Positions 1 to 10,300 of a stretch of 35,521 bases of DNA are shown here, one piece after another (positions within the stretch are counted from its first letter, which is position 1; each line of letters starts with the position of its first letter). Position numbers and translations under genes: made by a program. The notes under the pieces were generated by a model that saw only the letters and a list, made by a program, of their open reading frames with translations, was not told the DNA's origin and searched no databases. The stretch comes from Ophiosphaerella korrae (lineage: Eukaryota; Ascomycota; Dothideomycetes; Pleosporales; Phaeosphaeriaceae): the NCBI GenBank assembly GCA_028456385.1, contig JALNQF010000396.1:1-35521 (forward strand). The letters are read 5' to 3'.

Positions 1-3000
1 GATAATATAGTATAGAGAGACGTTAAGAACTATATAAACGACTTAATCTCTAAAAAAGAAGATATAAAGATAGTAATTAATACCTTAGAAATATAAAATA
101 AAGAACTACAAGATTATATAAAGTAAAATAAAGTATAAATTAAAGCTATTATTAAAGGATAGAACTAGATAGAACTAATTACGTAACGTCTAGAAATAAG
201 CGCGACAAAGAAGCTACTAAAGATACCTATTCTTAAAAAGTTTAATAAAATAAGAGAGAAACTAAAACCTTTTATAGCTTTAGTACAACTCTAAATAGAT
301 ATATAAGTACTATACTTCGATATAGAAGAAAAGAAAGTAATAGATATTAGACTATACTTTAAAGAAGATATAATAAGATAGTATAAACTATACTAGATAG
401 ATTATATAATATACTCTCTAATAACCTAGAAGGATAAAACTAGAGCTATTTTTAGAAGCTATAAATACTTTACTAAGTAAATAAGAGTAGCGTTTAGAGA
501 TATAGATATTACCTAATAAGCTAAAGAATAGCTAGAGAAGCTTATATAGAATTAGAGTATTCTTAAATATATATTATAGTTTAAATAACTATTGTAAAAT
601 ACTAAATAGAACAAGTTAGCTCTAATATTACGTTTTAAATAAAGACTTAATTCTAAGATTTAATATAAGATAATATATATAGATAAACTAAGGATACTTA
701 AAGCCCTAAAGTAATAAGTAATATAAATTAATAATAATCTTTAAGAATAGAAGAAGAATAAATATAGAAGTTATACCTAGAACTCTAACAAGGGAGACCC
801 TATAGTCTTTAATACTAATAAGGATAAGAAAAAGAGAAAGAATAAAGACTTTACGTACTTTAATTATAGTAAACTAGGCTACTATATAAAGAACTATAGA
901 TCTAAGTTAAAGAAAGATATAGTATACTATAAATATAGGAAACTAGGATACTTTGCAAAAGACTATAAAAGTAAAGACCTAAAAAAAGAAACTTAGTTAA
1001 AGATAACTAAGAAAAAAAAAGAAGTACTATAAGTATAGACTAAACCTTAGGAAAAAGTAGCTAAAAGTAAAGAGGTATAATATACAATACTCTACTAGAC
1101 CTTTTATTATAATAATAACTACTATATATATCTTTTTAGTAAATAAAGAGTAGTATAGTTCCTATAAAAATATAGATATAGAGTAGCTATAATAAAGGAG
1201 AGAACAAAAGCTTAGCTAAAAGAGATAGCCAAAGTAATAAGCTTACTAATAGAAGATTTAGAAGAGGAAGAGCCCTTAGTACTATTAATCTAGGCTAAAT
1301 AACTAGCACTAGATAAAGAGACTACTATAACTACCTCTAAAGAACTATAAAGAAGTAAGAAGTAAGTTAGTATAAGAGATATAGAGTATACCTAGCTAAT
1401 AATATATAGTTATAATAGCTATATAATAAGTAATATAAAAGAATAAAATAAAAAATAGAAGTTTATTTAAATATACTTAATAGTTATAAGTATAGAAGAA
1501 GTATATAAAAAATAGAAAGAATATAATCTTAAAGAAATAAAGTTTATACTATTTTAAGAATAGATAAAGTAATATATAGTTATAGTAAGAAGAATACCTA
1601 TAGAAAAAGAATAGTAGTACCTTATAAGAAAAACGTAATAGATTAATAAAGCCTATATACTAAGAGTACTAGTAGTATACTATATCCTAATAATAAATAT
1701 ACTTAGTAAAAATAAATACTAAGAAAAGGATAATAAAATAATAGATCTAAAACATCTAGTATATTTTAAAGTATTATAGATATTATACTTAGATAAGAAT
1801 TATATTATATATAGGAACTCTAAAGTAAATAATAATATATAGCCTATAAAGAGAAGAAGCTATAATTATACAAGAGTAATTATAGTAGAAAATATCTAAG
1901 GATAGGAAATAATTCTAAAAGATAGATACCTAGTAGTAAGACCTAGATCTAAGTTAACTAAGAAATATATCTAAAGAGGACTATAGTATAAATATATAAA
2001 TAATAAATACTTAAAGTATAAAATATATAAACTAGAAGTAAGGCTATAGCTCTAAAAAGATAGATAGTTTAATAAATTACTAAAGTAAGAAAGGCTAGAA
2101 AGTATAAGAAGCCTATATATTATAAAGATAAGTATATACTAAAAAAAGAAAGTATAATTAATAATTAATAGTAGAGCTACAAGAAACTTTATATTAAAAA
2201 AGTTTATAGAAAAATAAAGAATAAAGTATATAATAAAGAAGTACCTTTAATAACTAAATATAATTAAAGAAAAACTATTCTAAGAACCTATTAGGTTTAA
2301 AATAGTTCTCTCTATATTAGAACTAGAAAGAATAACGATTAAGAATATAGTTATAGATATAACAATAATTAATAATAAGTAAGATATAATATTAGGTATA
2401 CTATAGTTATAAATAACTAACCTATATATTAATTAGAGAATAAGAAAAATTAATTACTATAGAATAGATATATTAAAAGCTAATATAAGCACTTACAAAA
2501 GAGAATTCCTTAAAGAATATAAGAAATAGGAGAAATAGCTTATAGAACTAGAAGACTACCTTCTAGAATATTAACTATAGGACTTAGTAATAGAACTAAA
2601 AGAAAGTAAGAACTCAAGATAGAGCTTAGTCTACTAAAAAATAGAAGAAGAATCTAAGATTAAATAAGCGTTTATCTAAAACGCAATAAAAAAAAGATAG
2701 ATATAAGAATCTAAATCTTTAGTAGTATATAAACTTATATTTATAGATAAAAAGAGAATAAGTAATAAAAGACTTTACGTAGATTTTAAGAAGACTAATA
2801 TAATTATAAATAAGAACTAATACCTACTACTATAAATAGATAGAATATAAGATAGACTATAAAGAGCTAAGATCTTTATAAAACTAGATATATAGAACGC
2901 CTACTATTAGATTAGAATTAAGAAAAGAGATAAGTAGAAAATAGTATTTAGAACTTAGTATAGACTATATAAATACTTAGTTATACTATTTAGCTTAATA

Positions 3001-5376
3001 AACGCACTAGTAGTATTCTAAGAAAGAATTAATATAGTACTAAGAGAATACTTAGACGTATTTATATTTACGTATCTAGACGATATCCTTATATTCTTAG
3101 AAATAGTAGAAGAATATATATAATATATATACAAAGTACTAGAGAAACTAGTAGAAAATAAATTATTTCTTAAGATAAGAAAATGCGAGTTCTATACAAA
3201 AGAAATAGACTTCCTAGGATTTATTATTAAACTAAGAAAAATTAAGATTAACCTAGAAAAGATTAGATTAATTAATAAATAGCTATAACTAAAAAACCTA
3301 AAAGAGGTACAATAATTTTATAGACTAGCTAACTTTTATAAGAAGTTAATAGTAAGAAAGTTTAAAGATATAGAACTAATAACAAGACTTATAAAAAAAG
3401 ACACGCTATTTAAATAGATAAAAGAGTGTAACAAGGTATTTAAAAAGATTAAGAAGAAGTTTATAGAAAACCTAGTTATTAGAATATATAACCTAGACCT
3501 ACTAGTAATAGTAAAAATAGACGTATCTAATTTAGTCTATAGAATAGTACTAATACAAGAAGACTTAGAGACTAGAAAAGAATATTTAGTTAAATACTTC
3601 TCTAAAAAGATAAAAATAGTAGAACTTAATTACTTAATTTATAATAAAGAGATACTAGTAATCTATTAAGTATTTAAATAATAGAGAGTATATCTATAAA
3701 GAGTAAAGTACTAGATAAAGGTTTATATAGACTATAAGAATCTTATAAGATTTATAATAAATAAAGAATTATTATAATACTATATAAGATAGTAAGAGTT
3801 CTTATTAATATTTAATATAGAAATTATATATATAAAAGGGAAAGACAATTAGTTTATAGACGCCTTTAGTAGAAGACTAGACCTATAAGAAGAAGTAAGT
3901 ACTACTAGTATAGTTCTAGTTAAGAATAAAGAAGGATACTTAGTCTTAAATATACCTAAGATAGCCGCAATACTTAAAAGAATAAGTAGTAAGCTAGATA
4001 AATAGATTTAGAAAATAACGTAAGAAGTATTTAAAAAAATAGAAAAACTAGAAATCTATAAAAGATTTGCACGAGCCTATAGAAAAATATATATCTTAAG
4101 TAAGATCTAAAGAGAATTTATACAATAGTTCTATAAATTACTAGTATATAGTTACTAAAGAATAGAAAAAATATTAGATAGACTACTACAAGATTATTAT
4201 ATTCTAAAAGTAAGATAACTAATAATAGAAGTACTACAAGACTATATAGAGTACTATAGAAATAAATATAATAGATACGTACTATATAGAATGTTATAAC
4301 TAGTAGAAGTACTAGAATAACTATAGGGAGTTATTATAATAGACTTTATTACAAAGCTACTAAAGTCTAAAGACCTAATATTAAGAGTTAATTATAATAG
4401 AATCCTAATAATAGTAGATAAACTTATAAAGTATACGTACTTTAGACTATATTAAGAAAAAAGTAGGATAGAAGTTACTATATACTAAGTTCTAGGAACT
4501 ATAATTAGTTAATATAGACTACTAGATAAGATTATTATAGATAGAAATATACAATTTATATTAAAACTATAGAGAACAATAGTAGTATAATTAGGAATAT
4601 AATATACAATATCTATAGTATACTATCTATAAATAGATAAATAGTTAAAATAAATAAATTAGATTGTAGAATAATATTTAAGATACTACTTTAACTACAA
4701 CTAGAATAATTAAGTATAACTACTACTTATAGTATAGTTAGTATATAACAGCGTAAAGAATATAGTAATAAAAGTATTACTCTTCTTTGCAAACTATAGA
4801 TTTAAACCTAATATATACTAAATACTAAGAAACTAGATATCTTAGTCTCTAAGAGGAGAAAACTTTGCTAATAGACTTAAAGATATATATAATTAACTAA
4901 AATAAGACGTAGAATTCTTATATAATTAAATAGCTAAGTACTATAACAAGAAATATAAAAGAGGACTTTAATTTAGAGAGAGAGAAAAAGTATAGTTAGT
5001 ATAAAAAAATATTAAAAGTAAATAACTAAGTTTAAAACTAGACTACGTTAAGATAAAACTATATAAGATTAAGAAAGAAGTTATACTAGTTATATTTAAA
5101 TTAAAGCTACTAAATAAAATAAAGATATATCTAATATTCTACGTAGCCTTACTAGAATAAGTACTAGAAGAAGTAAAACTACTAGTATACAAAGTAGATA
5201 TATATAGAGAATAAGAAGAATAAGAAGTTAAAAAAATTCTAGTATACTAATTCTATAATAGAAAAAACTATTACTTAGTAGAATAGATAGGAATAGATAA
5301 GAAAAGATAACTATAGGAGAAAATATAGGAACTAGAGGATAACCTTAATTACTTTAAGAAACTAGAGGACTACTAA
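1..5376 (+). pseudogene. gag-pol polyprotein of A1, RIP-inactivated
   Basis: This is a dead Ty3/gypsy gag-pol in a single reading frame, broken by many TAG/TAA codons. Order: gag capsid region about 1-830; two zinc knuckles 856-966; protease near 2164-2440 (the catalytic D-S-G reads N-S-R at 2167-2175); reverse transcriptase about 2690-3270 with YLDD intact at 3073-3084; RNase H about 3480-3880; integrase about 4060-5000; a C-terminal chromodomain about 5236-5370; stop TAA at 5374. Zinc knuckles, protease, YLDD and chromodomain all begin at positions congruent to 1 modulo 3, so no net frameshift separates them. Cysteines are read as tyrosine (TGC/TGT to TAC/TAT) and tryptophans as stops, as RIP predicts. 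It could make no full-length protein. The chromodomain would direct integration to heterochromatin in this class of element (established for chromoviruses). Confidence 0.9.
856..966 (+). other. double CCHC zinc knuckle of A1 gag (mutated)
   Basis: Two copies of the nucleocapsid CX2CX4HX4C spacing are visible, at 856-897 and 925-966. Every Cys and His position now reads Tyr (TAC or TAT), the product of TGC/TGT to TAC/TAT and of CAC to TAC. The spacing is exact in both knuckles, which identifies the region as the RNA-binding end of gag despite total loss of the ligands. Confidence 0.85.
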
Positions 5377-5695
5377 AGTTAAAACCTTCTAGAACGCCTA
5401 GTAGTAAACTAAGAGAACTAATATTACTAACAATAGATAGAGAGATAATAGGGACGTCTAACGTAGGAACTACTATAGTAATACTAAACGCCTTATCTAG
5501 ATCTAGCTTAGCTTCTAGAGCTACTAACTACTTAGCTAATTTCTTATTATTTAAGGCCTTTATCTTATAAAGGTAAGATAGATAAGCTTAATTCTCTACT
5601 AGCTTACTCTACGTAAGCTCCTAGATATACTTACGCTTAGCTTTAGCTTCTATAATTTAAGATAGTAATTTCTCTTAAGTCTAGTTAATAGCTTT
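5354..5695 (-). pseudogene. antisense open frame downstream of A1 pol (copy of the A2 frame)
   Basis: This is the A1 counterpart of the antisense frame described at 7043-7384 in A2. It has the same length (342 bp) and no indel. Its stop overlaps the last codons of pol on the other strand. Where A2 has CAG (in the run following N-N-K-K-L), A1 has TAG, a clear RIP step. The remaining residues keep the Lys/Leu/Glu/Ala pattern suggestive of a coiled coil, followed by a hydrophobic and Ser-rich tail. Function is unknown; it may be chance openness. Confidence 0.35.
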
Positions 5696-6056
5696 CCCTA
5701 TTATTATTAAGCCTAGACGCAAGAATAAGTATAATAAACGTATACTTAGAAAGAGAAATACTAGATATATTATAAGAGCTATATATATTTATATAAATAT
5801 ACACTTTATAAGCTCTACTATTATTTATAGAAATAATATAAAGAAGAGACTTAGGGTTTAATTTAAGAGAAGTATAATAAGAGTAAAGAAATATTTTAAT
5901 ACTATTACGTAATACGTAATTAGTAAAAAGATAGTAATAACGTATAGATAAAATAGTTATAAGGGAGGATAAAGAACTCTATATTAATAAAGAAACTAGA
6001 CTAATAACTCTAGCTCTAGGATAGGTAAACTAAGACCTACTTAGAAAGAGAGATAG
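5377..6056 (+). other. A1 region between pol and 3' LTR
   Basis: About 680 bp lie between the pol stop and the LTR. They hold the antisense frame above and end in a polypurine tract. The pol frame continues past the stop with many TAA/TAG codons and no recognised domain. The region aligns along its length with 6682-7361 of A2 in reverse. Confidence 0.6.
6043..6056 (+). other. polypurine tract of A1
   Basis: AGAAAGAGAGATAG lies directly before the LTR start at 6057. It matches the tract AGAAGGGGAGATAG of A2, read on the minus strand. This is the primer site for plus-strand DNA synthesis in LTR retrotransposons. Confidence 0.75.
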
Positions 6057-6252
6057 TATTATAGGTGTAATAGAAAGAATTAAGATAAAACTAATTAGTC
6101 CTAACTTAGATACTAATAAAGTATAGGACGAGTAAGGTAATAATTTTAATTAGGAAACTACATATAACTAAGACACTTAGTATAATTTATAATCTATAGA
6201 CTCTTAGTATTAATAGATTATAGATTAGAGTAATCTATAATCTATTAGTCTT
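6057..6252 (+). repeat. 3' LTR of A1, first part
   Basis: It begins TATTATAGG (TGTTATAGG before RIP) and aligns with the reverse complement of the A2 LTR. It is interrupted after 196 bp by A2. The last five bases, GTCTT at 6248-6252, are the target site duplicated by that insertion. The cut lies inside the AT-rich internal repeat (TAATCTATAATCTA type) of the LTR. Confidence 0.9.
6248..6252. repeat. target site duplication GTCTT, left copy
   Basis: The five bases before the A2 LTR (6253) are GTCTT. The identical GTCTT occurs at 13291-13295, directly after the A2 right LTR. This exact 5 bp duplication fixes both ends of A2. Confidence 0.93.
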
Positions 6253-6681
6253 TGTAACAGGCCTCTTATCGTCGACTACAAGTACCTATCTTAGAAGGGT
6301 TAGTAGATTGTAAGGTAATAACAAAAGTTCGTATAGGGATCTACAATAACTATAAACAATAGAAGATGTTTTACAACTATCTTATATTAGCGTTCTATAG
6401 TCAAAGGATTAAATTACTAATACTATCCTAATAATACGTATCCTACTAACTATATACTCGTCGTAATCTATAATCTATAGCTACTAAGATTAATAGATTA
6501 TAGATTATCCTAATCTATAATCTATAGCTACTAAGAGTCTATAGATTACAGATTAATCTACGTATCCTAGTTGTGTGTTATTTCCCAATTAAGATTATTA
6601 CCCCGCTTGTCCTATACTTCGTTAGCAACTAAGTCAGGACTAATTAGTTCTATCTCGATTTCTTCTATTACACCTATAACA
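6253..6681 (-). repeat. LTR of A2 (3' LTR in element orientation)
   Basis: It is 429 bp long, plus-strand start TGTAACAGG and end CCTATAACA, making short inverted termini. It holds an internal cluster of short direct and inverted repeats at 6464-6558. A 62-codon plus-strand open frame starts in it but is not supported as a gene. Confidence 0.93.
6464..6558. repeat. internal repeat cluster of the family A LTR
   Basis: Units of the type TAATCTATAATCTATAG followed by CTACTAAG occur twice directly, and the complement (TAGATTATAGATTA) occurs between and after them. The same cluster is seen at about 13073-13170 (A2 right LTR), 24308-24395 (A3) and in both parts of the A1 LTR. It may form hairpins. 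A2 inserted into the A1 copy of this cluster. Confidence 0.75.
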
Positions 6682-6695
6682 CTATCTCCCCTTCT
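6682..6695 (-). other. polypurine tract of A2
   Basis: On the minus strand AGAAGGGGAGATAG directly precedes the LTR start TGTTATAGG. It is the plus-strand primer site and confirms the minus orientation. Confidence 0.85.
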
Positions 6696-7361
6696 AGGTA
6701 GGTCCTGGTTTTCCTATCCTAGAGTTAAAGTTATTAGTCTAGTTTCTTTGTCGATGTAGAGTTCTTTATCCTCCCTTATAACTATTTTATCTACACGTCG
6801 TTGCTACCTTCTTGTAGATCGCGTACTACGCAATAGTATTAAAATATTTCCTTGTTCTTGTTGTGCTTTTCCTAAATTAAATCCTAAATCCCTTCCTTAT
6901 ATTGTTTCTACAAATAATAGTAGGGCTTGTAAAGTATATATTTGTGCGAATATACGTAGTTCTTGTAACGTGTCTAGTGTTTCTCTTTCTAAGTGTACGT
7001 TTATTACACTTATTCTTACGTCTAGGCTTAATAATAATAGGGAAAGCTGTTAACTAGACTTAAGAGAAATTACTGTCTTAAATTGTAGAGGCTAAAGCTA
7101 AGTGTAAGTGTATCTAGGAGCTTGCGTAGAGTAAGCTAGTAGAGAATTAAGCTCGTCTCTCTCGTCTTTGTAAGATAAAGGTGCTAAATAATAAGAAATT
7201 GGCCGTGCAGTTAGCAGCTCTAGAAGCTAAGCTAGACTTAGATAAGGTATTTAGTGTTGCTGTAGTAGGTCCTGCGTTAGGCGCTCCTATCGCCTCTCTA
7301 TCTAGTAATAGTAATATTAGTTCTCTTAGTTTGCCGCTAGGCGTTCTAGAGGGTTTTAACT
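6682..7361 (-). other. A2 region between pol and 3' LTR
   Basis: About 680 bp lie downstream of pol. In the pol frame there are many stops in the first 60 codons, but from about 7025 towards the LTR the same frame has only a few stops, all TAG or TAA of RIP type, and reads on through the polypurine tract into the LTR. It may be a decayed C-terminal extension or extra frame, or chance. No domain was recognised. The opposite strand carries the open frame 7043-7384. Confidence 0.4.
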
Positions 7362-7384
7362 TTAGAAGTCTTCTAGTTTCTTAA
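7043..7384 (+). pseudogene. antisense frame downstream of A2 pol, possible coiled-coil protein
   Basis: This plus-strand frame runs opposite to the element. From 7151 to the TAA at 7382 it has no stop (78 codons), although other frames here are riddled with stops. The uninterrupted open part can start at GTG 7181 (67 aa). Upstream, the stops at 7055, 7061, 7079, 7115, 7127 and 7148 are TAG/TAA that RIP makes from CAG, CAA or TGG. The readable residues suggest an amphipathic helix: E-A-K-A-K, then K-L-V-E-N, N-N-K-K-L, and L-A-A-L-E-A-K-L-D-L-D-K. An Ala/Gly/Val stretch and a Ser/Leu-rich tail follow. A1 keeps the same frame with no indel. No start codon or function can be assigned. An antisense accessory protein or a captured gene fragment is possible; chance is not excluded. 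Confidence 0.4.
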
Positions 7385-10300
7385 AGTAGTTAAGGTTGTC
7401 CTCTAGTTCCTATATTTCTTCCTATAGTTGTCCTTTTTCGTCTGTACCTATCTATTTTACTAGATAGTAGTTCCTACTATTATAGAACTAATATACTAGG
7501 ATTTCTTTAACTTCCTATTCTTTTTATTCTCTATATATATCTACTTTGTACACTAGTAGTTCTACGTTCTATAGTACTATCTTAAGTAGTGCTACGTAGA
7601 AGGTTAAGTATATCTTTATTTTGTTTAGTAGCTTCAATTTAAATATAACTAGCGTAACTTCTTTCTCGATTTTGTATAGTCTTATCTTGACGTAGTCTAA
7701 TTTTAAACTTAGTCTCTTGCTTTTAACGTTTTTTCGCGCTAACTATACTTTTTCTCCCTCTCTAAATTAGGGTCCTTCTTTATACTTCTTGTTGTAGTAC
7801 TTAGCTATGCGATTATATAGGAATTCTGCGTCCTATCTTAGTTAATCCTATATATTCTTAAGTCTATTAGCGAAGTTTTCTCCTCTTAAGGACTAAGATA
7901 TTTTAGTTCTTAGTATTCTATATGCGCTAGGTTTAAATCTGTAGTTTGTAAAGAAGAGTAATACTCCTATTACTGTATTCTTTGCGCTGTTGTATACTAG
8001 TTATACTATAGGTAGTAACTGTACCTAGTTATTCTAGTTGTAGTTAAGGTAGTATCTTAAGTACTATTCTACTATCTAATTTATTTATTCTAATTGTCTA
8101 TCTGTCTACAGGTAGTATGCAGTTAACATTGTATATTTAATTCCTAATTGCGCTATTATTGTTCCCTATAGTTTTAATATAAATCTTACGTCTCTATCTA
8201 TAATAATCTTGTCTAGTAGTCCGTGTTAGCTAATTATAGTTCCTAGAACCTAGTGTGCTACAACTTCTATTCTACTTTTCTCCTTATGTAGTCTAAAGTA
8301 TAAGTACTTTGTAAGTTTATCTACTATTGTTAGGATTCTATCGTACTTAACTCTTAATATTAGGTCCTTAGACTTTAGTAGCTTTGTAATAAAGTCTATT
8401 ATAATAACTCCCTATAGTTATTCTAGTACTTCTACTAGTTATAACATTCTATATAGTGCGTGTCTATTATACTTGTTCTTCTAGTATTCTATACAGTCTC
8501 GTAGTACTTCTATTACTAGTTATCTTACTTTTAGGATGTAGTAATCTTATAGTAACCTATCTAGGGTCTTGTTAATTCCTTAGTATCTATATACTAGCAA
8601 TTTGTAGAATTATTGTATAAATTCTCTTTAGATCTTTCCTAGAATGTATATTCTTCTATAGGCTTGTGCTAGTCCTTCTTAAGTTTCTAGTTTTTCTGTT
8701 TCTTTAGATGCTTCTTGCGTTATTTTCTAAATCTATTTGTCTAGCTCGCTGCTCGTTCTTTTAAGTGTTGTAGCTATTTTAGGTATGTTTAGGACTAAGT
8801 GTCCTTTCTTATTCTTAACTAGAACTATACTAGTAGCGCTTACTTCCTTTTATAAGTCTAGTCTTCTACTTAGAGCGTCTATAAATTAATTGTCTTTGCC
8901 TTTTGTATGTATTATTTCTATATTAAATGTTAATAAATACTCTTACTATCTCGTGTAGCGTTGTAACAATTCCTTATTTATTATAAATCCTATAAGATTC
9001 TTGTAGTCTATATAGACCTTTGTCTAGTATTTTACTCCTTATAAGTATACTCTCTATTATTTAAATACTTTGTAGATTGCTAGCATCTCCTTATTATAGA
9101 TTAGGTAGTTAAGTTCTACTATCTTTATTTTCTTAGAGAAGTATTTAACTAAGTATTCTTTTTTAGTCTCTAGGTCTTCTTATATTAGTGCTATTCTATA
9201 GACTAAATTAGATGCGTCTGTTTTTACTATTACTAGTAGGTCTAGGTTATATATTCTAATAACTAAGTTTTCTATAAACTTCTTTTTAATCTTGTTAAAT
9301 ACTTTATCGCATTCCTTTGTCTATTTAAATAGCGTGTCCTTTTTTATAAGTCTTGTTATTAGTTCTATGTCTTTAGACTATCCTACTATTAACTTTCTAT
9401 AAAAGTTAGCTAGCCTATAAAATTGTTGTACTTCTTTTAAGTTTTTAGGTGTTAGCTATTTATTAATTAATTTAATCTTCTCTAGGTTAATCTTGATCTT
9501 TCTTAGTTCGATAATAAATCCTAGGAAGTCTATTTCTTTTATATAGAATTCGTATTTTCTTATTTTAAGAAATAGTTTATTTTCTACTAGTTTCTTCAAT
9601 ACTTTGTATACGTGTTGTACGTGTTCCTCCTCTATTTCTAAGAATATAAGGATATCGTCTAAGTATATAAATGTAAATATATCTAAGTACTCTCTTAGTA
9701 CTATATTAATCCTTTCTTAGAATACTGCTAGTGCATTTGTTAAGCTAAATAGTATAACTAAGTATTTGTATAGTCTATACTATGTTCTAAAAGCTGTCTT
9801 CTACTTATTACCCTCTTTAATTCTAATTTAGTAGTAGGCGTTTTAGATATCTAACTTCGTAAAGGTCTTTACTTTCTATAGTCTGTCTTACATTTTATCT
9901 ATTTGTAGTAGTAGGTATTAGTTCTTGTTTATAATTACGTTAGTTTTTCTAAAATCTACGTAGGGCCTTTTGTCGTTTATTCCCTTTTTATCTACAAATA
10001 TAAGTCTATGCGCTACTAAGGATTTAGATTCCCTTATCTATCCCTTTTTTATTATATTCTAGATAAATGTTTATTTGATTTTAGACTCTTCTTCTATTTT
10101 CTAGTAGACTAGGCTCTATCCTACGTCTTTGCCTTCTACTAGTTCTATCGCTAGGTCCTATAGTTAATGTTCTAGAAGGTAATCTTTAGGTTTTATAAGT
10201 TATTTTTCCTATTTCTTGTACTCTTTAAGGAATTCTCCTTTATAAGTACTTATGTTAGCTTTTAACGTGTCTGTTTTATAGTAGTTGATTTTTCCTATTC

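Larger units (their letters stand above)
1..6252 (+). mobile_element. Ty3/gypsy element A1, left portion (5' end outside window)
   Basis: This is the main body of a family A chromovirus: gag-pol, a 3' region, the polypurine tract and the first 196 bp of the 3' LTR. By alignment with A4 the window opens about 19 codons after the presumed start codon, so only the 5' LTR, leader and first codons are missing. At 6252 the LTR is cut by insertion of A2 in the opposite orientation. It resumes at 13296 and ends at 13558. RIP-type mutation is heavy: in 3001-3240 I count 3 CA and 1 TG. A1 itself appears inserted in A3, because A3 pol sequence begins directly after the A1 LTR end. Confidence 0.9.

Noticed and set aside
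6571..6759. 62-codon plus-strand open frame
   Set aside because: It starts inside the A2 LTR, crosses the polypurine tract, has no recognisable domain, and lies in a frame that is open by composition only. Treated as chance.
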